Positions 1 to 8,688 of a stretch of 64,000 bases of DNA are shown here, in pieces. The position numbers and the translations under genes are program-made. The notes beneath the pieces are model-generated. The model was given only the letters and a program-made list of their open reading frames with translations, was not told where the DNA came from and did not search any database. Origin of the DNA: Billgrantia kenyensis. Its GTDB lineage: Bacteria > Pseudomonadota > Gammaproteobacteria > Pseudomonadales > Halomonadaceae. Each line of letters opens with the position of its first letter. The first letter of the stretch is position 1. The stretch spans positions 124,001 to 188,000 of the forward strand of contig NZ_JACEFT010000001.1 of NCBI RefSeq assembly GCF_013697085.1, read 5' to 3'.

Positions 1-2
1 CC

Positions 3-1403
3 GACGAGGAGGCGGTACGGGTCGAGCTGTTCGACGACGAGATCGATTCGATTCGCCTGTTCGATCCGCTCACCGGCGAGGTGCGCGGTCATGTGCCGCG
101 CATGACCATCTACCCCAAGAGTCACTACGTGACGCCGCGGGAGACGATCCTCTCCGCCGCCGAGGCAATCAAGGCCGAACTGGTCGAGCGCCTCGAGTGG
201 CTGCGCAAGAATGACCGTCTGGTCGAGGCGCAGCGTCTGGAGCAGCGCACGCTTTATGACCTGGAGATGATGAACGAACTGGGCTACTGCAACGGCATCG
301 AAAACTACTCGCGCTATCTTTCGGGGCGTAATCCCGGCGAGCCGCCGCCGACCTTCTTCGACTACCTGCCGGACGATGCGCTGTTGTTCATCGACGAATC
401 CCACGTCAGCGTTCCCCAGGTGGGGGGAATGTACAAGGGCGACCGCTCGCGCAAGGAGACGCTGGTGGAGTACGGCTTCCGCTTGCCCTCGGCGCTGGAC
501 AACCGTCCCATGACCTTCGAGGAGTGGGAGCGCATATCTCCGCAGACGATCTTCGTCTCGGCCACGCCGGGCCCCTATGAGGCCGAGCATGCCGGCCAGG
601 TGGTGGAGCAGGTGGTGCGCCCCACCGGCCTGGTCGACCCCGAGATCGAGGTGCGCCCGGCCACGACCCAGGTCGATGATCTGCTCTCCGAAATCCGTCT
701 GCGCGCCGAAGTGGGCGAGCGGGTACTGGTCACTACCCTGACCAAGCGCATGGCCGAGGATCTCACCGAGTACCTCGATGAGCACGATGTGCGTGTACGC
801 TACCTGCACTCCGACATCGACACCGTGGAGCGGGTCGAGATCATCCGCGACCTGCGCCTGGGCAAGTTCGACGTGCTGGTGGGCATCAACCTGCTGCGCG
901 AGGGGCTCGACATCCCCGAGGTCTCGCTGGTGGCGATCCTCGATGCGGACAAGGAGGGCTTTTTGCGCAACGAGCGCTCGCTGATCCAGACCATTGGCCG
1001 GGCGGCGCGCAACGCCCACGGCAAGGCGATCCTCTATGCCGACCGGGTGACCGATTCCATGCGCCGCGCCATGGACGAGACCGAGCGGCGCCGCGCCAAG
1101 CAGATCGCCCATAACGAGAAGCACGGTATCACGCCCACCACCGTGACCCGCTCGGTGGCCGACATCATGGAGGCGGCCCAGGCCCCCGGACGCAAGGGCA
1201 AGGGCCGGCGCAGCGAGCGCAAGGTGGCTGAGGGTGCGGCGATCTACGATCTCGGCGAGCTCTCGCCGGCCGATCTTGCCAAGGAGGTCTCGCGAGTCGA
1301 GGACGCCATGTTCGAAGCGGCCCAGAACCTGGAGTTCGAGGAGGCGGCCAGGCTGCGTGACCGGCTGCATGAGCTCAAGGAGCGGCAGCTGGCTCTGGGG
1401 TAG
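3..1403 (+). CDS. uvrB: Excinuclease ABC subunit B, C-terminal part (truncated by window start)
   Basis: UvrB is the damage-verifying helicase-like subunit of nucleotide excision repair; it takes over from UvrA and recruits UvrC. The frame is open from the first bases of the window (DPLTGEV...), so the 5' end lies outside; about 466 codons are present. Visible: the [13 protein letters not shown] segment, the DE-S-H helicase box ([11 protein letters not shown]), a SATPGPYE motif, motif VI as QTIGRAARN, and a C-terminal UVR domain ([19 protein letters not shown]) that binds UvrC. No downstream partner; a non-coding repeat follows. Identification is very secure. Confidence 0.97.
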   Translation, partial: DEEAVRVELFDDEIDSIRLFDPLTGEVRGHVPRMTIYPKSHYVTPRETILSAAEAIKAELVERLEWLRKNDRLVEAQRLEQRTLYDLEMMNELGYCNGIENYSRYLSGRNPGEPPPTFFDYLPDDALLFIDESHVSVPQVGGMYKGDRSRKETLVEYGFRLPSALDNRPMTFEEWERISPQTIFVSATPGPYEAEHAGQVVEQVVRPTGLVDPEIEVRPATTQVDDLLSEIRLRAEVGERVLVTTLTKRMAEDLTEYLDEHDVRVRYLHSDIDTVERVEIIRDLRLGKFDVLVGINLLREGLDIPEVSLVAILDADKEGFLRNERSLIQTIGRAARNAHGKAILYADRVTDSMRRAMDETERRRAKQIAHNEKHGITPTTVTRSVADIMEAAQAPGRKGKGRRSERKVAEGAAIYDLGELSPADLAKEVSRVEDAMFEAAQNLEFEEAARLRDRLHELKERQLALG

Positions 1404-1440
1404 GCATCGTTGATTGACTGCTGCGCTCGCTACGGAGCGA

Positions 1441-1556
1441 GGGGCGCCGGGGGCAGGCCGAAGAGGAGGTCTTTTGCCATGGATGGCAAAAGTAGCGCCC
1501 AGGGATGGGTTCACAGCGCCTCCTCATAGGCCTGTCCGCGGATCAGCCCGAGCGGG
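1441..1556. repeat. Large imperfect hairpin, probable dispersed intergenic repeat
   Basis: The space between uvrB and nei holds a perfect inverted repeat, CTTTTGCCAT (1471-1480) and ATGGCAAAAG (1483-1492). It sits inside a wider imperfect palindrome: GGGCAGGCC near 1451 and GAGGAGG near 1463 face CCTCCTC near 1521 and GGCCTGTCC near 1530. No convincing coding sequence is present. It may be a REP-like element or a terminator for uvrB. No second copy is visible in this window. Confidence 0.5.
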
Positions 1557-1598
1557 CCATGATCGCCGGATTCGTCGCTGAGATCGTAAGGAAAAGGG

Positions 1599-2420
1599 AT
1601 GCCCGAAGGCCCTGAGATTCGCCGTGCCGCCGACCGCCTGCACGAGCAGCTTGCCGGCAGGCGGCTGGAGTCCGTGTGGTTCGCCTTCCCCGAACTGGCC
1701 GCCGAGGCCGACTCGCTGACAGGGCGAGAGGTCACGGCGGTAGACAGCTGGGGCAAGGCATTGCTGACCCGCTTCGACGACGGTCGCGTGCTCTACAGTC
1801 ACAATCAGCTCTACGGCGTATGGAAACTCCACGACGCCGAGCGCGAGCCCGATACCGAGCGCTCGCTGCGCGTGCGGCTGACGGCGGAAGGGCGCTCGGC
1901 CAGCCTCTACAGTGCCTCAGACGTATCGCTGTGGCCGGCCGAGAGGCTCGGAGATCATCCGTTTCTCTCCCGCCTCGGCCCCGATCTGCTGACCCACGGG
2001 GTTACGCTGGAGCAGGCCATGGCGCGGCTCGCCGAGCCGCGCTTCGCGCGCCGTCGGTTGGGCGGTCTGCTGCTCGACCAGGCACCTTTCGCCGGCATTG
2101 GCAACTACCTGCGCTCAGAGATCCTGTTCTTCGCCGGGCTGTCGCCCACGGTCCGTGTCGTCGACCTGAGTGACGAGCAATTGAAAGGGCTGGCGCAGAC
2201 CATCCTCGACGTGACCCGCCAGGCCTATGAGCAGGCTGGCGTGACCAGCCGCGCCGACTGGGCGGCCGCCGCCAAGCGTCAGGGAGAGAGCCGGCGGCTC
2301 TGCCGCTTCGCCGTATTCGAACGCGACGGGCGGCCCTGCCACGCTTGCGGCACGCCGATCGAGCGGCTGATGGTGTCCTCGCGAAGGCTCTATCGCTGCC
2401 CGAGCTGCCAGCCCGAGTAA
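1599..2420 (+). CDS. nei: Endonuclease VIII (DNA glycosylase/AP lyase)
   Basis: Nei excises oxidised pyrimidines and cleaves the abasic site. The 273-residue protein starts MPEGPEIRRAAD, giving the Pro2 nucleophile and Glu3 of the Fpg/Nei family. It then shows the conserved Lys in WGKALLTRF, the signature YSHNQLYGVWK, and the helix-two-turn-helix core (LLLDQAPFAGIGNYLRSEIL). A C-terminal zinc finger has four cysteines (CHACG and CPSC). The SHNQLYGVW and LYSASD segments fit Nei better than MutM. An AAGGAAAAGGG ribosome site precedes the ATG. It is convergent with the TPP enzyme, with a hairpin between them. Confidence 0.93.
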   Translation: MPEGPEIRRAADRLHEQLAGRRLESVWFAFPELAAEADSLTGREVTAVDSWGKALLTRFDDGRVLYSHNQLYGVWKLHDAEREPDTERSLRVRLTAEGRSASLYSASDVSLWPAERLGDHPFLSRLGPDLLTHGVTLEQAMARLAEPRFARRRLGGLLLDQAPFAGIGNYLRSEILFFAGLSPTVRVVDLSDEQLKGLAQTILDVTRQAYEQAGVTSRADWAAAAKRQGESRRLCRFAVFERDGRPCHACGTPIERLMVSSRRLYRCPSCQPE

Positions 2421-2480
2421 TCCTGTACACACCGCATTTATACCGTTATCTAAATTTGAAATCATTGCTAGCACCGTGGC

Positions 2481-2514
2481 CCGGTCATGCCGCCTGTGAG
2501 GCAGGCATGACCGG
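2481..2514. terminator. Bidirectional terminator-like hairpin between convergent genes
   Basis: A perfect 11-bp stem, CCGGTCATGCC (2481-2491) and GGCATGACCGG (2504-2514), lies between the nei stop and the stop of the reverse-strand TPP enzyme. There is no clear T-tract on either side, so a terminator role is inferred from position and stem strength. Confidence 0.6.
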
Positions 2515-2543
2515 TATGGATCGGCGTATCCGGAAGCTGGGCG

Positions 2544-4331
2544 TCACTTCTTGCGTCTGAACAGCGAGCGCCCCATCTGCTTGGCGGAGAGCTTGGCGCT
2601 GTGCAGGCCGCTGGAGTCGCCCTTGAGCATCGAGGCGAGGTAGTTCTTGGCCTGCTCGAGCTCGATGTGGGGGGGCAGGGGAGCGATATCGCTGTCGGTG
2701 TAGGCGTTGACCACCACCGGACGGTTGGCGGCGAGGGCCTCGTCCCACACCCGGTCGATGTCGTCGGGCTCGCGCATGACCAGGCCCTTGAAGCCGAGCA
2801 GTTCGGCGTACTGGTCGTAGCGAAATTCGGGAAGGTCCTGGGAGGTGTCGAACTTGGGGTCGCCCTCCATCACCCGCTGCTCCCAGGTCACCTGGCTCAG
2901 GTCATGGTTGTTGAGCACCAGCACGATGCAGCGGGGATCCTCCCACTCCTGCCAGTACTTGGCCAGGGTGATCAGGGCATTGTTGCCCAGCATCTGCATG
3001 GCGCCGTCGCCCACCATGGCGATGGCGGGCCGACTCGGGTGGCAGAACTTGGCCGCGATCAGGTAGGGCACGCCGTTGCCCATCGATGCCAGCCCGCCGG
3101 AAACGGAGCCCAGCATGCCGCGGCGGATCTTCAGGTTGCGTGCGTACCAGTTGGTGGCGCTGCCCACGTCACAGGTGAGCATGACGTCGTCTGGGAGGCG
3201 CGGCGAGAGACTCTGGAACACCAACTGTGGGTTGATCGGGGCAGCCTCGGTGGCGGCACGCGCCTCGGTCTTTTTCCAGCCGTCGTCGATCCAACCCTGT
3301 ACCTGCTTGCGCCACTTGCTGTTGCGTTTGCGCTTGAGGCGCTCGGCCAGCGCTGCCAGGGTGGCGCCGGCGTCGCCGTGCAGGTTGACCTCGGTGGGGT
3401 AGCGCACGCCCAGAGCCTCCGGCACCACGTCGATCTGGATGGCGCGGGCCTGGCCCGGCTCGGGCAGGAATTCTACGTAGGGGAAGCGCGTGCCCACCAT
3501 CAGCAAGGTGTCGCACTCCCTCATCATGCGGTCGCTGGCTTCGGTACCGAGCAGGCCGATGGCGCCGGTCACGCCGGGCAGGTCGTCGGGTACCATGGTC
3601 TTCGCCAGTATTGCCTTGGCGATACCGGCGCCGGTCAGGTCGGCCACACGGATCAGTTCGTCCACCGCATGCTTGACCCCGGCACCGGCGAGAATGGCGA
3701 CTTTCTTGCCCGATTTCAGGATCTCGGCTGCAGCGTCCAGGTCGGCGGGCTCTGGCAGCTGTGCCGGAAAGCGGTAACCGACGCCTGAGAAAACCGCGCC
3801 ATGCTCCATGGGCGGATCCTCCATGGGCAGGTCCTGAACGTCGTTGGGCAGGATCACGCAGGTCACGGTACGGCGGGCAATGGCGATGCGCATGGCCTGG
3901 TCGATGACATGGCGGGCTTGGGCCGGCTCGGTGACCATCTGCACGTACTCGCTGGCGACATCCTTGAACAGCGCCATCAGATCGAGTTCCTGCTGGTAGT
4001 CGGTGCCGAGGCTCATGCGCGCCTGCTGTCCGACGATGGCCACGGTGGGCATGTGATCCTTGCGTGCGTCGTAAAGACCATTCAGCAGATGCACTGCGCC
4101 GGGGCCGGAGGTGGCGACGCAGACACCGACCTGGTCACTGAACTTGGCATGGCCGCAGGCCATGAAGGCGGCCACTTCCTCGTGGCGGGGCTGGATCAGC
4201 CGGGGGGCGCCGTCGGCACGGCGCAGGGCGGACATTACGCCGTTGATACCATCGCCTGAGTAGCCGTACAGCCGCTCCACGCCCCATTCACGCAGGCGGG
4301 AGACGAGGAAATCGGACACGGTGGGTTGCAT
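2544..4331 (-). CDS. Thiamine-pyrophosphate-requiring enzyme, pyruvate oxidase/acetolactate synthase-like
   Basis: A 595-residue member of the TPP-dependent POX/ALS family, closest in feel to the YdaP/PoxB branch, which oxidatively decarboxylates pyruvate. The PYR domain carries the cofactor-activating Glu (RHEEVAAFMA). A central Rossmann-like domain follows (VAILAGAGVKHAV). The C-terminal PP domain has the ThDP/Mg motif GDGAMQMLGN ending in NN. I chose the start MQPTVSDF because AAGGAG lies 6 nt upstream; an in-frame ATG 26 codons earlier has no such site. It is monocistronic and divergent from fumarase. A 16-bp direct repeat flanks the gene. Substrate is not proven by sequence. Confidence 0.85.
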   Translation of the reverse strand: MQPTVSDFLVSRLREWGVERLYGYSGDGINGVMSALRRADGAPRLIQPRHEEVAAFMACGHAKFSDQVGVCVATSGPGAVHLLNGLYDARKDHMPTVAIVGQQARMSLGTDYQQELDLMALFKDVASEYVQMVTEPAQARHVIDQAMRIAIARRTVTCVILPNDVQDLPMEDPPMEHGAVFSGVGYRFPAQLPEPADLDAAAEILKSGKKVAILAGAGVKHAVDELIRVADLTGAGIAKAILAKTMVPDDLPGVTGAIGLLGTEASDRMMRECDTLLMVGTRFPYVEFLPEPGQARAIQIDVVPEALGVRYPTEVNLHGDAGATLAALAERLKRKRNSKWRKQVQGWIDDGWKKTEARAATEAAPINPQLVFQSLSPRLPDDVMLTCDVGSATNWYARNLKIRRGMLGSVSGGLASMGNGVPYLIAAKFCHPSRPAIAMVGDGAMQMLGNNALITLAKYWQEWEDPRCIVLVLNNHDLSQVTWEQRVMEGDPKFDTSQDLPEFRYDQYAELLGFKGLVMREPDDIDRVWDEALAANRPVVVNAYTDSDIAPLPPHIELEQAKNYLASMLKGDSSGLHSAKLSAKQMGRSLFRRKK

Positions 4332-4472
4332 GATCGGCTCCTTGATCGTTTCACTGAGGTCCATGGTCGGGCTACAGGCAAGCGTAGAGCCGCTACTGGC
4401 AACGGACAAATTTCATGCTCCAGTTTTTATACCGTTATCTATTGCTTCACACACAGCAAATACTACCTTGTC

Positions 4473-4510
4473 GGCACATCTGTGCCCATCGAGGTGCAAT
4501 ACGGTATAAT
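4473..4510 (+). promoter_or_regulatory. Candidate fumarase promoter with overlapping palindrome
   Basis: TATAAT at 4505-4510 is a consensus -10 hexamer about 80 bp before the fumarase start. The expected -35 position (4482-4487) has no good match but is covered by the perfect palindrome GGCACA-TC-TGTGCC (4473-4486). A palindrome there is a plausible operator. Inference only. Confidence 0.4.
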
Positions 4511-4590
4511 TCGCCACCGTTCGAGCCCGCCGCTTCGCGCCTGCGAATCCAGAAGCGGGCATGCCGACATTGCCGAGGAGCTCCTTGCAC

Positions 4591-6096
4591 ATGACCGTGA
4601 TTCGCCAGGACGATCTGATCCAGAGCGTCGCCGACGCCCTGCAGTACATCTCCTACTATCATCCGAAGGATTTCATCGATGCCATGGCTGCGGCCTACGA
4701 GCGGGAAGAGAATCCGGCGGCCAAGGATGCCATTGCCCAGATCCTGATCAATTCGCGGATGTGTGCCATGGGCCACCGCCCGATCTGCCAGGACACCGGC
4801 ATCGTCACCGTGTTCGTGCATGTCGGCATGAACGTGCGCTGGGAGGCCGAGATGAGCCTCGACGACATGATCAACGAGGGCGTGCGTCGAGCCTACCAGC
4901 TGCCCGACAACGTGCTGCGTGCCTCGGTGCTGGCCGACCCGGACGGGGCCCGCAAGAACACCGGTGACAACACCCCCGCGATCATCCACCACAAGCTGGT
5001 GCCCGGCAACACCGTCGAGGTGCATGTGGCGGCGAAGGGGGGCGGCAGCGAAGCGAAGTCGAAGTTCGCCATGCTCAACCCCTCCGATAACGTGGTCGAC
5101 TGGGTGCTCGAGCAGCTGCCCAAGATGGGCGCCGGCTGGTGTCCGCCCGGCATGCTCGGTATCGGCATCGGCGGTACCGCCGAGAAGGCCATGGAGATCG
5201 CCAAGGAGGCGCTGCTCGACCCCATCGATATCCAGGAACTGCAGGCTCGCGGTGCGTCGAATCGTGCCGAGGAGCTGCGTCTCGAGCTGTTCGACAAGGT
5301 CAACAAGAGCGGTATCGGCGCGCAGGGCCTGGGTGGCCTGACCACGGTGCTCGATATCAAGGTCAAGGACTACCCGACCCACGCTGCCAACAAGCCGGTG
5401 GCGATCATTCCCAACTGTGCCGCGACTCGCCACGCCCATTTCACCCTGGACGGCTCCGGTCCGGCGGCACTGCCGGTACCCAGGCTCGAGGACTGGCCGG
5501 AGATCACCCGTGAGGCCGGCGACAACGTCAAGCGCGTGAACCTGGATACGGTCACGGCGGAAGAAGTACAGACCTGGCAGCCGGGCGATACCCTGCTGCT
5601 CAACGGCAAGCTGCTCACCGGCCGTGACGCCGCGCACAAGCGCATGGTCGACATGATCGCCAAGGGTGAGGAGCTGCCGGTCGACATGAAAGGGCGCTTC
5701 ATCTACTACGTCGGCCCGGTGGATCCGGTGCGCGACGAAGTGGTTGGCCCGGCCGGCCCTACCACCGCCACACGCATGGACAAGTTCACCCGCACCATGC
5801 TGGAAGAAACCGGTCTGCTGGGCATGGTGGGCAAGGCCGAGCGTGGCCCGGCCGCCATCGAGGCGATCCGCGACAACAAGGCGGTCTATCTGATGGCCGT
5901 GGGCGGCTCCGCCTACCTTGTCGCGCAGGCGATCAAGAAGTCCCGCGTGGTGGGCTTCGCCGACCTAGGCATGGAAGCGATCTACGAGTTCGAGGTCGAG
6001 GACATGCCGGTCACCGTGGCGGTCGATAGCCAGGGCACCTCGGTGCACCAGACCGGCCCCGCCAAGTGGAAGGAGATCATCGCCGAGCGCGCATGA
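4591..6096 (+). CDS. fumA: Class I fumarate hydratase (Fe-S dependent)
   Basis: Interconverts fumarate and malate in the TCA cycle using an oxygen-labile [4Fe-4S] cluster. The 501-residue protein has the class I hallmarks: ICQDTGIVTVFV with a likely cluster cysteine near residue 66, GGGSEAKSKFAML, MLGIGIGGTAEKAM, NCAATRHAHF, and the C-terminal beta domain with YYVGPVDP and GPTTATRMDKF. The ATG was chosen for the GAGGAG about 10 nt upstream and for homology starting at MTVIRQDDL. It is monocistronic and a strong hairpin follows. The fumA versus fumB name is arbitrary; class assignment is secure. Confidence 0.94.
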   Translation: MTVIRQDDLIQSVADALQYISYYHPKDFIDAMAAAYEREENPAAKDAIAQILINSRMCAMGHRPICQDTGIVTVFVHVGMNVRWEAEMSLDDMINEGVRRAYQLPDNVLRASVLADPDGARKNTGDNTPAIIHHKLVPGNTVEVHVAAKGGGSEAKSKFAMLNPSDNVVDWVLEQLPKMGAGWCPPGMLGIGIGGTAEKAMEIAKEALLDPIDIQELQARGASNRAEELRLELFDKVNKSGIGAQGLGGLTTVLDIKVKDYPTHAANKPVAIIPNCAATRHAHFTLDGSGPAALPVPRLEDWPEITREAGDNVKRVNLDTVTAEEVQTWQPGDTLLLNGKLLTGRDAAHKRMVDMIAKGEELPVDMKGRFIYYVGPVDPVRDEVVGPAGPTTATRMDKFTRTMLEETGLLGMVGKAERGPAAIEAIRDNKAVYLMAVGGSAYLVAQAIKKSRVVGFADLGMEAIYEFEVEDMPVTVAVDSQGTSVHQTGPAKWKEIIAERA

Positions 6097-6146
6097 TGTC
6101 CGATGCGCCAGTCCGGTCTGGTGCATCCCGCTATCGGGTCGAGCAC

Positions 6147-6172
6147 GCGGCCCCGCCAACTGGCGGGGCCGC
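6147..6172 (+). terminator. Hairpin after fumarase
   Basis: A perfect GC-rich 11-bp stem, GCGGCCCCGCC (6147-6157) and GGCGGGGCCGC (6162-6172), with a 4-nt loop, lies 50 bp past the fumarase stop and before the cardiolipin synthase ribosome site. The T-tract is weak. Confidence 0.65.
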
Positions 6173-6219
6173 TGCCGTCTGCGGTATGCTGCCGCTGGCT
6201 GCTGTATCAGGGAGATATC

Positions 6220-7638
6220 ATGGCATCCTGGCTGTTCGGCCTGGCAATTTTCCTCATCCACCTGCTGGGCTTTCTTTCAGCGGTCCTGGCGCTGCTATCC
6301 AGCCGCACCTCGCAGGGGGCCGTGGCCTGGATCATCTCCCTGGTCACCATTCCCTATCTGGCCGTACCGGCGTACTGGATCTTTGGTCGACCCAGGTTCT
6401 ATGGCTATGTCTCGGCACGTGGCGAACGCGATACCGTGCTACGGCGCATACTGGCCCGCTATCGCGAGCGTCTCGAGCCCCATGTCGTCAAGGCGCAGAA
6501 CCCCGACATCCGCGCGGTGGAGCAGTTGGCCATGATGCCCCTCACCAGCGGCAATCAGGCCGAGCTGCTGGTCGATGGCAAGGCGACGTTCGATAGCCTG
6601 TTCGCCGGCATCGACGCGGCCTGTGACTACGTGCTCATCCAGTTCTTCATCGTTCGTCACGATGCCCTGGGCCACAAGCTCAAGGACCATCTGCTGCGAG
6701 CGGCCAACCGCGGTGTCCGCGTCTACTTTCTCTACGACGAAGTCGGCAGCCGCAAGCTTTCCGAAGGCTACCTCCATGAACTGACCGAGGGAGGCGTTGA
6801 GGTCAGCGCGTTTCGCTCTTCCCGCGGTTTCAAGCACCGCTTCCAACTGAACTTTCGCAACCACCGCAAGATCATGGTGGTTGACGGCGCGCAGGGTTGG
6901 CTGGGCGGCTTCAACGTCGGCGTTGAGTACCTTGGGCAGCACCCGCGTCACGGGCCATGGCGCGATACTCACCTCAAGCTTGCTGGCCCCAGCGTGCTTG
7001 GGCTGCAGGAGGCCTTCTGGGAGGACTGGCACTGGGCGACGGGGGAGGTGATTAATCTCTGCTGGGAGCCGCTGGTGACCTGCGCAGAGTGCCATAACGT
7101 GGTGATCGTGCCCTCTGGGCCCGCCGATCGCCAGGAAACGGCCAGCCTGCTGGTGCAACACGCCATCCACAGCGCCCATGACCGACTTTGGGTAACCAGC
7201 CCTTACTTCGTTCCCGATCAGGGGGTTCAGGACGCCTTGCGCCTGGCCTCGATGCGCGGGGTCGATGTTCGCATCATGATTCCGGAGCATCCCGATCACC
7301 TGCTGATCTATCTCTCGGCGTTCTCGTTCCTGCCCGACATGGTGCGGGCGGGGGTCAAGGTGTATCGCTATCAGCCCGGCTTCCTGCACCAGAAGGTCAT
7401 CCTGATCGACGATACGACCGCAGCGGTGGGCACGGTGAACCTGGACAATCGCTCCTTCCGTCTCAACTTCGAGATCACCGCCTTCATTCCCGATCGTCGG
7501 TTCGCCGCGGAGGTTCGCTTGATGCTGGAGCGTGATTTTGCCGACTGTCGGCGCGTCAGTTATGACGAGCTGGAGCGTCGCCCGCTGTGGAGCAAGCTGG
7601 TATCTCGAGCTGCCTATCTGACCGCGCCAATCCAGTAG
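6220..7638 (+). CDS. cls: Cardiolipin synthase, phospholipase D family
   Basis: Joins two phosphatidylglycerol molecules, or PG and another phospholipid, into cardiolipin at the inner membrane. The 472-residue protein has two N-terminal membrane helices (roughly 2-28 and 36-56) and two PLD catalytic HKD motifs, HRKIMVVD followed by GGFNVG, and HQKVILID followed by GTVNLDNRSF. The ATG at MASWLFG was chosen because CAGGGAG lies just upstream and the membrane helix starts directly after it. This is the normal architecture of ClsA-type enzymes. Confidence 0.93.
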   Translation: MASWLFGLAIFLIHLLGFLSAVLALLSSRTSQGAVAWIISLVTIPYLAVPAYWIFGRPRFYGYVSARGERDTVLRRILARYRERLEPHVVKAQNPDIRAVEQLAMMPLTSGNQAELLVDGKATFDSLFAGIDAACDYVLIQFFIVRHDALGHKLKDHLLRAANRGVRVYFLYDEVGSRKLSEGYLHELTEGGVEVSAFRSSRGFKHRFQLNFRNHRKIMVVDGAQGWLGGFNVGVEYLGQHPRHGPWRDTHLKLAGPSVLGLQEAFWEDWHWATGEVINLCWEPLVTCAECHNVVIVPSGPADRQETASLLVQHAIHSAHDRLWVTSPYFVPDQGVQDALRLASMRGVDVRIMIPEHPDHLLIYLSAFSFLPDMVRAGVKVYRYQPGFLHQKVILIDDTTAAVGTVNLDNRSFRLNFEITAFIPDRRFAAEVRLMLERDFADCRRVSYDELERRPLWSKLVSRAAYLTAPIQ

Positions 7639-7711
7639 AAAGGTCGCTTGGGTTTGCAAGGGTTGTAAGGTACATTAGTCAACGCCTTAGCGCGCATATT
7701 TGCCACCCTTC

Positions 7712-7729
7712 GCGTACGACTCCGTACGC
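7712..7729. promoter_or_regulatory. Inverted repeat upstream of the HypT-like regulator
   Basis: GCGTACG-ACTC-CGTACGC is a perfect 7-bp inverted repeat about 40 bp upstream of the LysR gene. It could be an autoregulatory operator, but it also resembles the palindrome at 26283-26298 with a compensatory base-pair change, so it may instead belong to a dispersed repeat. Confidence 0.4.
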
Positions 7730-7770
7730 TGCGTCGCTTCTTTTTCCAATTGCTGTGAGCGGGAGATGCG

Positions 7771-8688
7771 GTGAACCTCGAGACCAAGTGGCTGGAAGAC
7801 TTCGTGGCACTGGCCAATACTCGTAGCTTCTCTGCCTCCGCCCGGCAGCGACATGTCACCCAGCCGGCTTTCAGTCGCCGAATTCGCGCCCTGGAGCAGG
7901 CGGTGGGGGTGACTCTCGTAGACCGTTCGACCACCCCGATCAACCTGACCCCAGAGGGGCAGCTGTTCCTGGTCACGGCACGCAATCTGGTGGAGCAGCT
8001 CAATGAGTGTCTCGGACACCTGCGTGGCGTCTCCATGGCCAGGGAGGCGCTGGACATCGTGGCGGCCCATTCGCTGGCGTTGAGCTTTTACCCCGAATGG
8101 ATCTCGCGCCTGCAGGAAGGGTTGGGCGAACTGCCTACGCGCCTCGTGGCAATGAACGTGGGTGAGGCGATCCACGTGCTGCGCGAGGGCAACTGCGACC
8201 TGATGCTGGCCTATCACGATCCTTACGCGACGATGCAGCTCGATGCGGAGGTCTTTCCCTCGTTCTCCATCGGCCAGGTCAAGATGCTTCCCGTCAGCTT
8301 GCCTGATGCTCGGGGCAAGCCCATGTTCAGCTTGGAAAGCACCGATCCCATTCCCTACCTGGCCTACACCCAGGGGGCCTTCCTCGGGCGCAGCGTGCGC
8401 ATGCTGCTAAAAAACGACCCACTGCGCCTGCGCCTGCGCACGGTCTACGAAACGGCCATGGCGGAGGGACTCAAGGGCATGGTGCTGCAGGGCGTGGGGC
8501 TGGCCTGGATCCCCGACTTCTGCGTGCGCGAAGAGCTCAAGAGCGGCAGGCTGGTACGAGCCGGCAGTGAGAAGTATGACGTGCCGCTGGAAATCCGCCT
8601 CTACCGCTGTTCGCTGGTGCACAAGCCGGGCGTCGAGAAGCTGTGGAGGCAGATGATGAAGCTTCCACGCGACTTTTTGCAGGCTTAG
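7771..8688 (+). CDS. hypT: LysR-family regulator, HypT-like
   Basis: A 305-residue LysR regulator: N-terminal winged helix (LEDFVALANTRSFSASARQRHVTQPAFSRRIRALE) and a C-terminal periplasmic-binding-like sensor domain. The start NLETKWLEDF and the whole recognition region closely follow E. coli HypT (YjiE), a hypochlorite-responsive regulator that acts through methionine oxidation; that similarity is recalled, not computed. Start is GTG after GGGAGATGC. It is convergent with and overlaps nadM by 4 bp, so no target operon is divergent from it. The family is certain; the HypT role is inferred. Confidence 0.8.
   Translation: MNLETKWLEDFVALANTRSFSASARQRHVTQPAFSRRIRALEQAVGVTLVDRSTTPINLTPEGQLFLVTARNLVEQLNECLGHLRGVSMAREALDIVAAHSLALSFYPEWISRLQEGLGELPTRLVAMNVGEAIHVLREGNCDLMLAYHDPYATMQLDAEVFPSFSIGQVKMLPVSLPDARGKPMFSLESTDPIPYLAYTQGAFLGRSVRMLLKNDPLRLRLRTVYETAMAEGLKGMVLQGVGLAWIPDFCVREELKSGRLVRAGSEKYDVPLEIRLYRCSLVHKPGVEKLWRQMMKLPRDFLQA

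Noticed and set aside
2601..3788. Long open frame on the + strand opposite the TPP enzyme (395 codons)
   Set aside because: It is an antisense shadow of a well-recognised enzyme; composition is typical of reverse frames in high-GC DNA and no family is recognisable.
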